A DNA stretch of 64,000 nt, taken from positions 8,226,501-8,290,500 of the forward strand of contig NZ_CP041360.1 in assembly GCF_006965485.1 (NCBI RefSeq), in the 5' to 3' direction. Shown piece after piece: positions 17,825 through 28,500 of the stretch (positions are counted from its first letter, which is position 1; every line of letters begins with the position of its first letter). The translations under genes and the position numbers were made by a program. The DNA is from Spirosoma sp. KCTC 42546. GTDB taxonomy: Bacteria > Bacteroidota > Bacteroidia > Cytophagales > Spirosomataceae. The notes beneath the pieces were generated by a model. That model worked only from the letters and a program-made list of their open reading frames with translations, was not told the origin of the DNA and made no database searches.

Positions 17825-18308
17825 AGGTTTACAGTAAAAATTGGAGATAGGTTATTTTTCTGGTTAACGTTTATTATTCTATTAAGTCCTTGTCTATTGA
17901 CATGTAAACACGTGTATAAAAAATGCCTATATTTCACCACAATTGTAGCAACTTGGCAGGAATTTATAGAATCTAAACCTGAACCATTTGGCGAATTACA
18001 TCATGTTGCGAATAAAATACAAATACTGCTAGGTTAAAATTTGAGTAGTTGACGTCAAAATTGTATCATAATATTTGTTAAATAAATATAACAAAACTGT
18101 ATTATTTCAATAATATAATCTTTTAAAGAATATTCTCACCCTATGTGTCAAGCATTTAGCTCTACCCTCTTAAGAATATTTATATAAATTTTCCAATAAA
18201 TTATCGTCATTATTTTTTGTGGGCTCAGCGAAAAAAATGTGGTATTTACCAGTAATTTTGCCTAAGTTTTTTTTGGGCTGATCATAACTAAGCAGTCCGT
18301 ACGCTTTT
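17825..18308. other. Divergent AT-rich intergenic region
   Basis: About 480 bases separate the divergent susC and the FAD/Fe-S oxidoreductase gene. The sequence is strongly A+T-rich and must hold promoters for both directions. I found no coding frame and no strong palindrome. An open frame on the minus strand from 18598 is antisense to the oxidoreductase start and has no protein-like features. No exact TTTG/TAnnTTTG pair was identified. Confidence 0.6.
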
Positions 18309-21266
18309 ATGAGTGTGGAATCTCTCAAAAATTTAGCCAGCCAACTAACTGGCGACCTCTTCGATGACGTTACACAACGGACTTTATACGCAACCGATGC
18401 GTCTGCATACCGGGAAATGCCCACTGCCGTTGCCATCCCTAAAACCATTGATGACCTAAAGGCACTCATCGCGTATGCCAGGCAGTATAAAACCTCATTG
18501 ATTCCACGGACTGCCGGAACATCCCTGGCGGGCCAGGTTGTTGGTAACGGTATTGTCGTAGATGTATCGAAACACTTCACGAAAATCCTGGAAATCAACC
18601 CAGAGGAACGCTGGGTACGTGTACAGCCAGGCGTTATTCGGGATGAACTGAATCAGTTTCTGAAACCATACGGACTGTATTTTGGCCCTGAAACCTCCAC
18701 CGCCAATCGGGCTATGATTGGTGGTATGGTTGGTAATAACTCCTGCGGTTCAAATTCGGTAGTTTACCGTTCTACACGGGAGCACACCCTATCAGTAAAG
18801 GCATTACTTGCCGATGGCACCGAAGCTGAGTTTGGCCCTACCAGTAACTGGGAATTGACAAAACAATTGAGTGAAGCCAGTCGTCAAAATGGCTCTGCAA
18901 CCCGGATTGGAAAAATTCTGCTCAAGACAAACTCGATTTTATCCGATACTGCTAATCAGGAAGAAATTAGACGGAACTTCCCTAAAAAAACCATCGAGCG
19001 TCGAAATACAGGCTATGCGCTGGATTCGCTGCTCGATATGGAACCCTTTACAGCTGGCGGAGAGTCGTTTAATCTTGCCAAATTCATTGCCGGTTCAGAA
19101 GGTACTCTCTGTTTCCTGACCGAAATTAAGCTGAATCTGGTCCCTTTGCCTCCCAAAGAAAGCGGCCTTGTTTGTGTTCACTGCCATTCCATTGATGAAG
19201 CACTACGGGCTACGTTAATTGCATTGAAGTACAAGCCGTATGCGGTCGAATTAATTGATGATATTATTCTTGAACGGGCCGATACAAACCCGGAACAACG
19301 TAAAAACAGCTTTTTTGTCCAAAAAACCCCCACCGATCATTTCCCGATTATACTGGTTGTAGATCTTTCCCGCGAGACAAGAGCTGAAATCGAAGCGTTG
19401 GCCGCAGAAATGGAAGCCGATATGCGATCAGCAGGCATGGGCTATCATTTTCCGCTCTTGTTTGGCGAGGATAGTAAAAAAATCTGGACGCTACGCAAAG
19501 CCGGATTGGGCTTATTGGGCAATCTTCCCGGCGATGCTAAAGCGGTAGCCGTCATTGAAGACACAACCGTTGACGTGGCCGATCTGCCAGAGTATATTCG
19601 TGACTTCAACGAAATTCTAGCCAAGCATAACATGCATGCCGTTCACTATGCCCATGCGGGTTCGGGTGAGTTGCATTTGCGCCCTATTATAAATCTCAAA
19701 ACGGAAGAAGGGCATCGACAATACCGAATGATTGCGGAAGAAATTGCCACTTTGGTTAAAAAATACGATGGCTCACTCTCGGGAGAACATGGCGATGGAC
19801 GATTACGAGGGGAGTTTATTCCGCAAATGGTAGGCGCGCACAACTACGAGTTGATGCGCGAGCTTAAGCATACCTGGGACCCTGAGGGTATTTTCAATCC
19901 CGGAAAAATTGTGGAAACACCCCCGATGGATACCTTCCTTCGGTACGAAGCAGGGCAAAAAACACCCGATTTTCAAACTTATTTTCGGTATAAAGATCAA
20001 ACGGTGCTGCAACACGCCGAGCAGTGCAATGGTTCGGGCGATTGCCGAAAAACACAGGCTTCGGGCGGAACCATGTGTCCGAGTTATATGGCTACCCGAA
20101 ACGAAAAGGACACCACTCGGGCAAGGGCGAATATCCTGCGTGAGATGCTGACCCATTCACCTAAAGAAAATCGGTTCGATCATAAAGAAATTAAGGAGGT
20201 TTATGACCTCTGCTTATCCTGCAAAGGCTGTAAAAATGAATGCCCATCGAATGTGGACGTGGCCAAGCTCAAAGCAGAGTTTTTACAACACTACTATGAT
20301 ACCAATGGTGTTCCTATCCGTTCTAGACTTATTGCCAATTTTGCTCGGCTATCAAGTTTGGCATCGCTGGTTCCCTGGGCCTGGAATGGTGTATTGGGCA
20401 CCCCCTCACTCCGGCGAATGGCGAACAAACTGGTGGGCTTCCACCCCGACCGGACTATGCCATTGATGGGCAAAACGACGTTGAATCGTTGGGTTAATGG
20501 CAGAGAGCGAGGAACAGGGAGCAGGGAGCAGGGCCGCATGCGTGTTTACCTTTTCTGTGATGAATTTACCAATTACAACGACGTTGAAGTAGGTCAGAAA
20601 GCGATCCAGCTCTTTGAACGATTAGGCTATGAAGTAATCATTCCTGAGCATGGTGAAAGCGGTCGTGCCGCGCTCTCGAAGGGCATGCTGAAATACGCAA
20701 AAACACTGGCGGAGAAGAATATACGCTTATTAAAAGATGTTATAACGGCCGAAACACCCTTGATGGGGCTAGAGCCATCTGCTATTCTGACCTTCCGGGA
20801 TGAGTATCCTGATTTGGTTGATGAATCACTCGTGGCAACGGCAAAGCAATTGGCCGAAAATACCTTGACATTTGAAGAGTTTATTGCCCGGGAATTAGAT
20901 GCGGGACGCATTAGGGCGGATCAATTTACGGACGAAAAACGGTTGATTAAACTACACGGGCATTGTCAGCAAAAAGCGGTATCATCATTAGTGCCGGGAA
21001 AAAAAGCCTTATCCTTACCTAAAAACTATACCGTACAACTGATTCCATCAGGTTGCTGCGGAATGGCCGGTTCATTCGGATACGAAGCTGAACATTATGA
21101 GGTATCAATGAAAGTTGGCGAATTAGTTCTCTTTCCAACGGTTCGTCAGCAGCCCGACGATGTCATCATTGCAGCTCCCGGGACCTCCTGCCGTCATCAA
21201 ATTAAGGACGGTACCAGCCGTAAGGCTAAACATCCGGCAGAGATTTTGTATGAGGCTTTAAAGTAG
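18309..21266 (+). CDS. FAD-linked oxidase/4Fe-4S fusion (D-lactate dehydrogenase-like, YdiJ type)
   Basis: This 985-residue cytoplasmic flavoprotein combines a GlcD-type FAD half with a GlpC-type iron-sulfur half. The PCMH FAD domain spans about residues 35-270 (PRTAGTSLAGQVVG, NNSCGSNS), and the FAD-oxidase C-terminal domain runs to about 540 (HYAHAGSGELHLRP, GEHGDGRLRG). Two 4Fe-4S motifs follow (CNGSGDCR...MCPSY and CLSCKGCKNECP) and then cysteine-rich CCG elements (LHGHCQQKAV, PSGCCGMAGSFG). Such fusions oxidise D-lactate or related 2-hydroxyacids and pass electrons to the respiratory chain. The exact substrate is not readable. Near residues 731-743 the peptide RERGTGSREQGR is encoded by a heptamer repeat between the Fe-S and CCG regions. 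Confidence 0.9.
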   Translation: MSVESLKNLASQLTGDLFDDVTQRTLYATDASAYREMPTAVAIPKTIDDLKALIAYARQYKTSLIPRTAGTSLAGQVVGNGIVVDVSKHFTKILEINPEERWVRVQPGVIRDELNQFLKPYGLYFGPETSTANRAMIGGMVGNNSCGSNSVVYRSTREHTLSVKALLADGTEAEFGPTSNWELTKQLSEASRQNGSATRIGKILLKTNSILSDTANQEEIRRNFPKKTIERRNTGYALDSLLDMEPFTAGGESFNLAKFIAGSEGTLCFLTEIKLNLVPLPPKESGLVCVHCHSIDEALRATLIALKYKPYAVELIDDIILERADTNPEQRKNSFFVQKTPTDHFPIILVVDLSRETRAEIEALAAEMEADMRSAGMGYHFPLLFGEDSKKIWTLRKAGLGLLGNLPGDAKAVAVIEDTTVDVADLPEYIRDFNEILAKHNMHAVHYAHAGSGELHLRPIINLKTEEGHRQYRMIAEEIATLVKKYDGSLSGEHGDGRLRGEFIPQMVGAHNYELMRELKHTWDPEGIFNPGKIVETPPMDTFLRYEAGQKTPDFQTYFRYKDQTVLQHAEQCNGSGDCRKTQASGGTMCPSYMATRNEKDTTRARANILREMLTHSPKENRFDHKEIKEVYDLCLSCKGCKNECPSNVDVAKLKAEFLQHYYDTNGVPIRSRLIANFARLSSLASLVPWAWNGVLGTPSLRRMANKLVGFHPDRTMPLMGKTTLNRWVNGRERGTGSREQGRMRVYLFCDEFTNYNDVEVGQKAIQLFERLGYEVIIPEHGESGRAALSKGMLKYAKTLAEKNIRLLKDVITAETPLMGLEPSAILTFRDEYPDLVDESLVATAKQLAENTLTFEEFIARELDAGRIRADQFTDEKRLIKLHGHCQQKAVSSLVPGKKALSLPKNYTVQLIPSGCCGMAGSFGYEAEHYEVSMKVGELVLFPTVRQQPDDVIIAAPGTSCRHQIKDGTSRKAKHPAEILYEALK
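20511..20533 (+). repeat. Tandem GGGAGCA heptamer inside an oxidoreductase gene
   Basis: The stretch reads GGAACAGGGAGCAGGGAGCA and then GGG, a 7-base unit repeated about three times. Being read in frame, it codes for part of a charged Gly/Arg/Glu peptide in a linker of the D-lactate-dehydrogenase-like protein. The same unit occurs as an inverted pair at 8630-8684. Confidence 0.75.
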
Positions 21267-21458
21267 TTCAGTTGCTCAATCAGTTACACAAAAACGCATA
21301 TAACTAATTGTTTTTCACCCCTTTAAATAAATAAACGACCGTTTTTTTATTTAAAACTACAATAGGCATGTGTCAAAAGTATACTTGGCATAGATGCTGT
21401 TTAGTTACTACCCCAATAACGGATTTATAGGTAGTTAGGCTACTAACTAGTATTTCGC

Positions 21459-24020
21459 ATGGGGAAATGTTTACGATTGCTGTTAAGTCTGTTTCTACTA
21501 ATCCACTTCCCTGTATTTGGCCAGCAAAGCAATCCACCGGTTGTGGGTTGTGCCGTGTCTGAACTTACACCTACTGAACGAAAATCGTTAGAGCAGGAAG
21601 CCGCATTTGCTTTACGCATGAAAATGGCTACGAACGCGGCATTTACAGCCATTACGTATGTACCCATCCGGCCCCACATTTTACGCCGGAGTGACGGAAC
21701 AGGAGGCATGTCGCTAGCCAGTATGAATCAGGTGATGGCTATCACTAATAGCTATTTCCTACTCAATGGGTACGGTATTCAATTCTATTTCTGCGGCACA
21801 TCGCCTGATTACGTCGATAACGATGCCCAGTATACCAGTTTCAGTGATGAAACCCTCGTTACCCAAGGTCATGATGTTGCCAATGCACTAAATCAGTATT
21901 ATGTCAATTCATTCGCGTCGGGTGCAGGTGGATATGCCTACTATCCGGGGAATAACCCCATTACAACCCGATCATTTATCCTGAACGAAGTTGGCTATGA
22001 GGATGATATGGGGAATCGGCTGATTCCCCACGAGCTAGGCCATAACTTTAACCTTGTCCATACGTTTGGAGAAAGATCCGGGAATGGAACACTGGGATCA
22101 GGTACAAGTCTCGAGTTAGTGACGCGGGGGGCAGGCGCAAATTGTACTACAGAAGGAGACTATATCTGCGATACGCCCGCTGATCCTTATAACATGGCTG
22201 GAGCCTATCTTACTTATGTGAACAGTTGTCCTCAGTATGATACAGGAAGTATCGCCCGGGACGCAAATAACCAGCCTTATTCCCCATCGATATCGAATAT
22301 CATGTCATACTATTTTCCATGTACGAGCGACTTTACGCCTGGTCAGTATGATCGTATGCAGGCTGGACTAGCCCTCCGCCAGTCACACACAGCTTACACA
22401 CTAAATTATCCGCCTACCGCTGTTATAGCGCCAAGTAATGTAGTCGTTTCTATGGGAAATAATCAGGTGATCCTGAACTGGAAGGACAATGGCACGAACG
22501 AAATGGGCTATTTTATTGAACGATCTACCGCGCCCTCATCAGGCTTTGTCATGATCGGTGGCGTAGGGCCAAATTCTACAACATTTACGGATACCAAAAT
22601 AGCCAGTTTAACCACCTATTACTACCGAATAAAACCATCGAACTCTACTACATCGGGAATTAGCCCGACGGTCAGTATTACAACCCCTACATGCCATCCG
22701 TCGTATTTGTACCCGTGCCTATACCCGGTAGGGCTAGCTAGCGTAGCTGTTAACGGCGTTTTACTAAGTCAGAACTCAGGTTGTTCGCCCAATGGATATG
22801 GCGTATTTCTACCATCGGCAACCGTTTATGCGGGCTTGTCTCATCCCGTATCAGCCACGCTTTTGTACGCGCAGTACACGCAAGGGGTAACTATCTGGGC
22901 CGACCTGAATCGTAATGGTTCTTACGACACCAATCTAGGTGAACGTATATTTCAAACACCAACTATCGTAACAGGCCAGTTTTCCGGTACACTGACGTTT
23001 CCGGCCAGCCTGACTGCGGGGGCATTACCCATCCGGGTTGTCACAATCTATAATGGAATTCCGAATGAGCCTTGTGGGGCCTATACGTTTGGTGAGACCG
23101 AAGATTATGTGCTAACTGTCATTAATTCGGCAGATCTTAGTTTATCACTAAAAACCAGTGCCCGAACCGCAGTCGTTAACCAACCTATTACCTATTCGCT
23201 AACGATGCATAACGACGGGCCACTTACCGCAACGGGTATTCAATGGCAAAACCGGCTTCCCGCTGGTTTAACCTACGTAAGCAGTGGAACGGATATAATC
23301 GGCTCGTCAACAGCCGTAAGCGGAACAAGTAGTATATCCCTGGCTACGGGGCAGGATATCATCTTCACCTATCAACTTCGGGCTACGCAGCCAGGTATTT
23401 ATGTAAATGCAGCGCAAATTATCCGTAGCGATCAGGCTGATCCCGATAGCCAGCCGGGTTCAGGCACCGGCGATGGCCAGGATGATACCGCATCTGTAGA
23501 CATACGTACAAATCCCGATAGTAGTGTGGTTTACATATCTCCAAATCCGAATCAGACGCCCTTACCTCCTGTTCTGCCGAACCAACCCTCTCCCAACCCA
23601 ACTAAAGCCGATCTGTCGCTACGAATGGCGATAAGCAATCATACAGCCCGAGTTGGGAAGCCCGTAACGTTTAGTATAATCGTTAGTAATGCAGGAGGTC
23701 TATCCGCTTCAACCATTACCATACGCGATACCTTACGAGGCCTAACATTCAGTTCCTCCCCTACCGGAATGAGTGTTGTAAGTAGTGGCAACGGCTTCTC
23801 AGTTATTGAAGGGAAAGTGAATTCCCTGACAGCAGGAGGGTCAGCTCAATTGGTTTTTATAGGCCTGCCGCTCTCAATTGGGTATGTGAAAAATGCAGCT
23901 CAGATATGGTCGGCAGGAACCCTGGATCCAGATTCAACACCAGGGTCGGTAACTCCAACAGCGAATAATCTCAATGGGGAGGATGACGTTGCCTGGGTTG
24001 ATATGCGCGTGGACTCATGA
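21459..24020 (+). CDS. Secreted M43-like metalloprotease with Fn3, GEVED and DUF11 domains
   Basis: This 853-residue secreted protein has a signal peptide (LRLLLSLFLLIHFPVFG). Its catalytic domain has the zinc motif HELGHNFNLVH at residues 191-201, a HExxHxxGxxH-type site in which the usual Gly is Asn, followed by a downstream SNIMSYYFPC that supplies the Met-turn. A fibronectin-III-like domain (about 325-415), a GEVED domain (about 425-555, WADLNRNGSYDTNLGERIF, FGETEDYVLTV) and two DUF11-type repeats (about 560-660 and 705-850, each ending near DDxAxVDxR) complete it. Bacteroidota proteins of this type are usually exported, but no type IX sorting domain is visible at the C-terminus, so the export and anchoring route is open. 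Its stop lies 8 bases from the convergent permease gene. Confidence 0.85.
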   Translation: MGKCLRLLLSLFLLIHFPVFGQQSNPPVVGCAVSELTPTERKSLEQEAAFALRMKMATNAAFTAITYVPIRPHILRRSDGTGGMSLASMNQVMAITNSYFLLNGYGIQFYFCGTSPDYVDNDAQYTSFSDETLVTQGHDVANALNQYYVNSFASGAGGYAYYPGNNPITTRSFILNEVGYEDDMGNRLIPHELGHNFNLVHTFGERSGNGTLGSGTSLELVTRGAGANCTTEGDYICDTPADPYNMAGAYLTYVNSCPQYDTGSIARDANNQPYSPSISNIMSYYFPCTSDFTPGQYDRMQAGLALRQSHTAYTLNYPPTAVIAPSNVVVSMGNNQVILNWKDNGTNEMGYFIERSTAPSSGFVMIGGVGPNSTTFTDTKIASLTTYYYRIKPSNSTTSGISPTVSITTPTCHPSYLYPCLYPVGLASVAVNGVLLSQNSGCSPNGYGVFLPSATVYAGLSHPVSATLLYAQYTQGVTIWADLNRNGSYDTNLGERIFQTPTIVTGQFSGTLTFPASLTAGALPIRVVTIYNGIPNEPCGAYTFGETEDYVLTVINSADLSLSLKTSARTAVVNQPITYSLTMHNDGPLTATGIQWQNRLPAGLTYVSSGTDIIGSSTAVSGTSSISLATGQDIIFTYQLRATQPGIYVNAAQIIRSDQADPDSQPGSGTGDGQDDTASVDIRTNPDSSVVYISPNPNQTPLPPVLPNQPSPNPTKADLSLRMAISNHTARVGKPVTFSIIVSNAGGLSASTITIRDTLRGLTFSSSPTGMSVVSSGNGFSVIEGKVNSLTAGGSAQLVFIGLPLSIGYVKNAAQIWSAGTLDPDSTPGSVTPTANNLNGEDDVAWVDMRVDS

Positions 24021-24028
24021 GTAGATGA

Positions 24029-25354
24029 TTACTCACCAAATGGCCACTGCTTGCGTACACCTGACGAAATCAGAAAGGTGATAATGCCTAACCCAATGAC
24101 CGTTAGTCCAGACACCATAAAGGTCAAGCCCGTTGAGAAGAAAATAAAGAGCCATATGCCAATGGCGAGTATCACTGGCAGTGGATACAAGGGCATTCGG
24201 AAGGGAAACTCAACGGCCGTACGTCGGCGATGCAGCAGCAGCAATCCAATGGCCTGGCCAACAAACTGGATCACAATACGCATAGCCAGTATGGCCATAA
24301 TCACATCCCCAAGCCGAAATAAAAGACTGAACAAAAAACCCAGACCGCCCAGAAAAAGCAGCGACATATACGGAAACTGACGGGTTGGATGAAGCCTGGC
24401 AAAAATTCCAAAAAACTGGCCATCTACGGCAGCCGCATACGGCACACGCGAATAGCCTAACAATACGGCAAACAGGGATGAAAACGCGACTAACAATACC
24501 AGTACCGTTGCCAATTGGGCCGCGCCAGAGCCATAGAGTGTTTCAACAAATGTGCTGACAATGAATTCACTGTTCTGGGCAATCTGCCAGGGCACCACGC
24601 TGACTACACTCAAATTCATGAGTAAGTATAAACCTGCAATTCCCACAATTGAGATAAACATGCTTGCCGGAATATTACGACCTGGACGTTGAATTTCTCC
24701 GCCCAGGTGACAAACATTATAATAGCCCAGATAGCAGTAAATTGTCTTGACCGATGCCTGTCCTAATCCCGCGGCCAATAGCCCACCGCTTACCGAACCC
24801 ATTGACTGAAGTGTTTCCGATAATGGAATCCGGGCGTTACTCAATCCACCAATGATAATCCAGCCCAAGGTGAGCAGCACAGCCCCCCACATAATCAGGC
24901 CAATCTTACCGATAGAGTCGATTTTTCGATACAGTAACGCAATGATAATCAACACAACGCCACCCGAAACAGCTTTTCGTTGCCATTCGTCCAGCGGCAT
25001 GAGATAAGAGGCATATTGAGCAAATCCGATTGCTCCGGATGCCACAACTAAGGGTGCCTGAATAAGCGTTTGCCAGACATACAGAAACGAGAGTAGCTTA
25101 CCCCATCGTTGTTCACCATAAGAAATTTTCAGGAAGTTGTAGCTCCCTCCTGCCTGTGGAAAAGCGGCCCCTAATTCAGCCCAAACGAATGCATCGATCA
25201 GCGACACAACAGCACCCAACACCCAGGCCCACAAGAAAAGCGGCCCACCCAAGGTTTTAATAACCAGCGGCAACACGACAAATGGCCCAATACCGACCAT
25301 GTCGATCATGTTCAGCGCCGTGCCTTGCAGAAGCGTAAGACGGCGAGGCAACAT
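24029..25354 (-). CDS. APC superfamily amino acid/polyamine permease
   Basis: This membrane protein has about 12 hydrophobic segments and the APC N-terminal signature: LTLLQGTALNMIDMVGIGPF near the start, then LGAAFPQAGGSYNFLKISYG. The ATG at 25354 (441 residues) is used because it starts just before the conserved region; a TTG at 25420 would add 22 non-conserved residues. Transporters of this family move amino acids or polyamines by proton symport or exchange; the substrate cannot be told from sequence. The gene is isolated: a strong terminator lies upstream and the protease gene is convergent downstream. Two palindromes at 25443-25493 lie just upstream and are good candidates for its control region. 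Confidence 0.88.
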   Translation of the reverse strand: MLPRRLTLLQGTALNMIDMVGIGPFVVLPLVIKTLGGPLFLWAWVLGAVVSLIDAFVWAELGAAFPQAGGSYNFLKISYGEQRWGKLLSFLYVWQTLIQAPLVVASGAIGFAQYASYLMPLDEWQRKAVSGGVVLIIIALLYRKIDSIGKIGLIMWGAVLLTLGWIIIGGLSNARIPLSETLQSMGSVSGGLLAAGLGQASVKTIYCYLGYYNVCHLGGEIQRPGRNIPASMFISIVGIAGLYLLMNLSVVSVVPWQIAQNSEFIVSTFVETLYGSGAAQLATVLVLLVAFSSLFAVLLGYSRVPYAAAVDGQFFGIFARLHPTRQFPYMSLLFLGGLGFLFSLLFRLGDVIMAILAMRIVIQFVGQAIGLLLLHRRRTAVEFPFRMPLYPLPVILAIGIWLFIFFSTGLTFMVSGLTVIGLGIITFLISSGVRKQWPFGE

Positions 25355-25442
25355 GGTTGATGCCGTATCAGAAGATTGATCAGGAGGTATAGCGTTACTC
25401 AATAGCGTATTGGATAACAAACTAAGTTAAGAAAAAGGTATT

Positions 25443-25493
25443 CCTTTGACAAAGGATAGAATGAACCTAAAAGTTCGATCAAAATCGAACTTA
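25443..25493. promoter_or_regulatory. Two operator-like palindromes upstream of the APC permease
   Basis: Bases 25443-25457 read TCCTTTGACAAAGGA, a perfect 7-1-7 palindrome. Bases 25472-25493 carry AAGTTCGAT and ATCGAACTT separated by four A/C bases. Both lie in the gap between the terminator at 25502-25553 and the permease start. Their symmetry and placement suggest binding sites for dimeric regulators of the permease. No cognate regulator is coded nearby, and no protein can be named. Confidence 0.5.
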
Positions 25494-25501
25494 TGAAGAC
25501 G

Positions 25502-25553
25502 AAAAAGCCCTGCGGGTGATGTTAGGCTGACTAACACCTCCACAGGGCTTTTT
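25502..25553 (-). terminator. Strong terminator after the TonB receptor
   Basis: Bases 25502-25512 (AAAAAGCCCTG) pair perfectly with 25543-25553 (CAGGGCTTTTT), with a second small stem (TGTTAG/CTAACA) inside the loop. A and T runs on both flanks make it suitable for both strands; it sits 18 bases beyond the TonB receptor stop. Confidence 0.9.
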
Positions 25554-25570
25554 TACAACTATATTTATCT

Positions 25571-28500
25571 TTAGTTCATTAACTGATCAAATGTCAGACT
25601 AACGTAATACATCGAGCCAACACTGGGGTTACCCCACGACTGCGTATAGAGTTTACCCGTTAGATTTGTGCCGCCCACTTTCAGAATTGACTTGATACCT
25701 GAAAGTTTCTTACTAACCTGTGCATCTAAGGTACTGTACGCTGGAATAATGGTTTGCTGACGGCCCGTAGCTTCCGTATTCGCAAAGCTTGACTCCCACA
25801 AGAATGAATCCTGTGCACGATAAACCACATTGAAGCCAATGCCCGTACCGGCTACGTTCCGATTACCAAACGTTATATTATACCGATACTTCGGTGTGTT
25901 GAAAAACGTAACAAAACCAGTCGGAATCTTATCCTGATCGATCAAATAGTTTGATGATACGTTAGCCCCAATCATATAATGGCCAGGTAACGCATAATCT
26001 AACCCAATAGCCCATCCTGCGTTTTTCAATTGCGTTGGTGAGTTAACCGGATAGGAATACACGTTGCGCGTTGAGCCACTGATGAGTTGCAGGGTAGAAG
26101 CTGGATCAGTTAGCGTAACTGGCGATTTACCCTGAACCACAATTTCACTACCCAGGAAATTCAGGAAGCGATTGTAGTAATAGTAGGCGTCAATAAATAA
26201 TTTATTCCCCAGTAAGCCCTTATAGCCAACTTCGTAGGTTTCTACACGCTCAGGATCATAGCCGGGATTGCTTGATGTTTTCAACAGACCAAGTGCCTGA
26301 GGTAACGCTGCGGCCCCACCCTGTTGCAAGGTTGCCCCAAACGCCTGCACCGACTGAAGTGTATATACCGGGCTACCGCTGAAATTGTATTTCTGTTTGA
26401 AAAATGGCAAACCGCCAATCAGGCGGGCACTTGGAGTGTTTAGATCAATGTACTGATCCTGCGTGGTTGGAATCCGGAAACCCTGCTGAAACGATGCCCG
26501 GAAATTATGCACTTTAGCAACCGTTAATACCGCTGAGAATCTCGGACTTACCTGAGCCTTAAAGTTTTGATTCTTGTCGTACCGTAATGATCCTGTCAGT
26601 TTCAGCACGTCGGCCAGCGTTTTCGATGCCTGCACGTAAGCTCCGTACTCATCGATGGTAAATTCTTTGCCGTTTTCGTCACGCGCAAACAGCGTGCCTT
26701 CTGAGTTAAGCGCATACCGACGGACGTTACCTCCCACAATCAACTCAACCGTTTTAGGATTGATCAGTTTGCTGAAGTTGTACATAACCTCTCCATGGTA
26801 AAGATTGGTTTTGTCCAGGAACCGTGCCCCTACACCTGTAGCATCGCCCGGAATTGGCTTCCCGGTAACGGCATCAAACGCCTGCTGAAAACCAGGTGTA
26901 CCCGGCAGCAACCGATTTTTATCAGCAGCCCCACGAGCCTGATTCAACAGCGTTGATTGCTGACTGGTTGCATATGCCTGAGCCGCAGCCAATGCAGCCG
27001 CAGGTGTTTGCCCAGCCCCCAGAGCCGTTAAGTAAGCGCCAGCATAGCCTGTAAGGGCCGATTGTGCATAGGTACCAAAATAGGTAGGAAACCAGGTAGA
27101 TGCACTGCCACTCCAGGCTTCATTGATTCCCTGTCCCAATATAGACGTAGCATACGCATCACCCGACCGCTCCTGTGTGGTATAGGCCCGCACGAAGAAG
27201 TTAGACCCGCGTAGCTCAAGTTTGTACTGACCCAGTTTAAAACCTTTAATGTAATAGCGGTCAGCACCCGTGTACACAGTTGTACCCGTTCCCCAGTTTG
27301 CCTGAACAATAGCTTCAACATTATCATTCAGCCGATAATGCAACGCACCGTTCAGTTTTAGGTTAGAAGCATTATACTGTACCAGATCGCTTTCCTGATA
27401 ACCCGTCCGTGAAATATTCAGGTTAGGGATAATGTTATTAAAAATCTGCTGGGGTGTCAGGCCTGTCAATTGTGGCAAGGTTGCATTTCCAGCCTGTGGA
27501 ATCGGGGTAGTAGCAATGGCACCTAAAATCGCCGAAGTACCGTTTGCCCCGGTTCCAGGTACGCCATTACCATACAGATTCGAATAGAGGTTAGCACTGG
27601 CATCGCCATAAATATTAATACCATCATACCCTGAGTTATTCGTACGATTCCCGTTATCGAGTGTAAAGCCATTGGAATAACTTTGGTCACGATAATCCGT
27701 TGCCTGCCAGTCTTTAGCGGTTAGATAGGATACTCCAACTTTAAAGGCAAACTTGTTATTAAATGCTTTGGCGTAGCGAAACGCGGCATCATAAAATGGC
27801 GTTGTTGCTGTTGACCGATTGCTGGCGCTCATCACCCCTGCTTTAGCATACGCACTCAGCCCCTGATACAGAAATGGGCTTTTCGAGTTCATAAGCAACA
27901 AGCCATTGATGGCATTGGGCCCATATAGTGCAGAAGCCGCGCCCGGAAGTAATTCAACACTCTCCAGATCCAGCTCCGATACGCCCGCAATATTACCTAC
28001 TGAGAAGTTTAGTCCCGGCGCCTGGTTGTCCATGCCATCCAGCAATTGCACGACCCGTGTATTACCATTTGCACCAAAGCCCCGTACGTTAACCGATTTA
28101 AACGTCAGACTTTGCGTACTCATGTCTACACCCTTAATGTTCTGCAGTGCATCGTAGAATGTAGCCGACGGTGTAGCCTGAAACGAGCGGATGTCCAATC
28201 GCTCAACCGAGACCGGCGACTTCAGTACGCTTTCCTCTACCCGCGAGGCCGAAACGACAACCTCCTGACCTATCATGACCTGTTCTTTCAGAACAACGTT
28301 AACATCACTACGGTCCCCATTGATCGTAAACTCCTGTGTTTGGAAGCCAACACCTGTTACAGCAATGACGAATGGAGTTGGCGTATTGGTTGTCAGGGAG
28401 AAATTACCTTTTTGATCAGTAATTGTTCCAATAACCTTACCTTTTACAGCAATGCTGATTCCGGCGAGCTCATCGTGTTTCGCATCGTCGGTCACTTTTC

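Noticed and set aside
18170..18598. Minus-strand frame across the oxidoreductase start
   Set aside because: Antisense to the conserved N-terminus of the FAD protein; no start signal.
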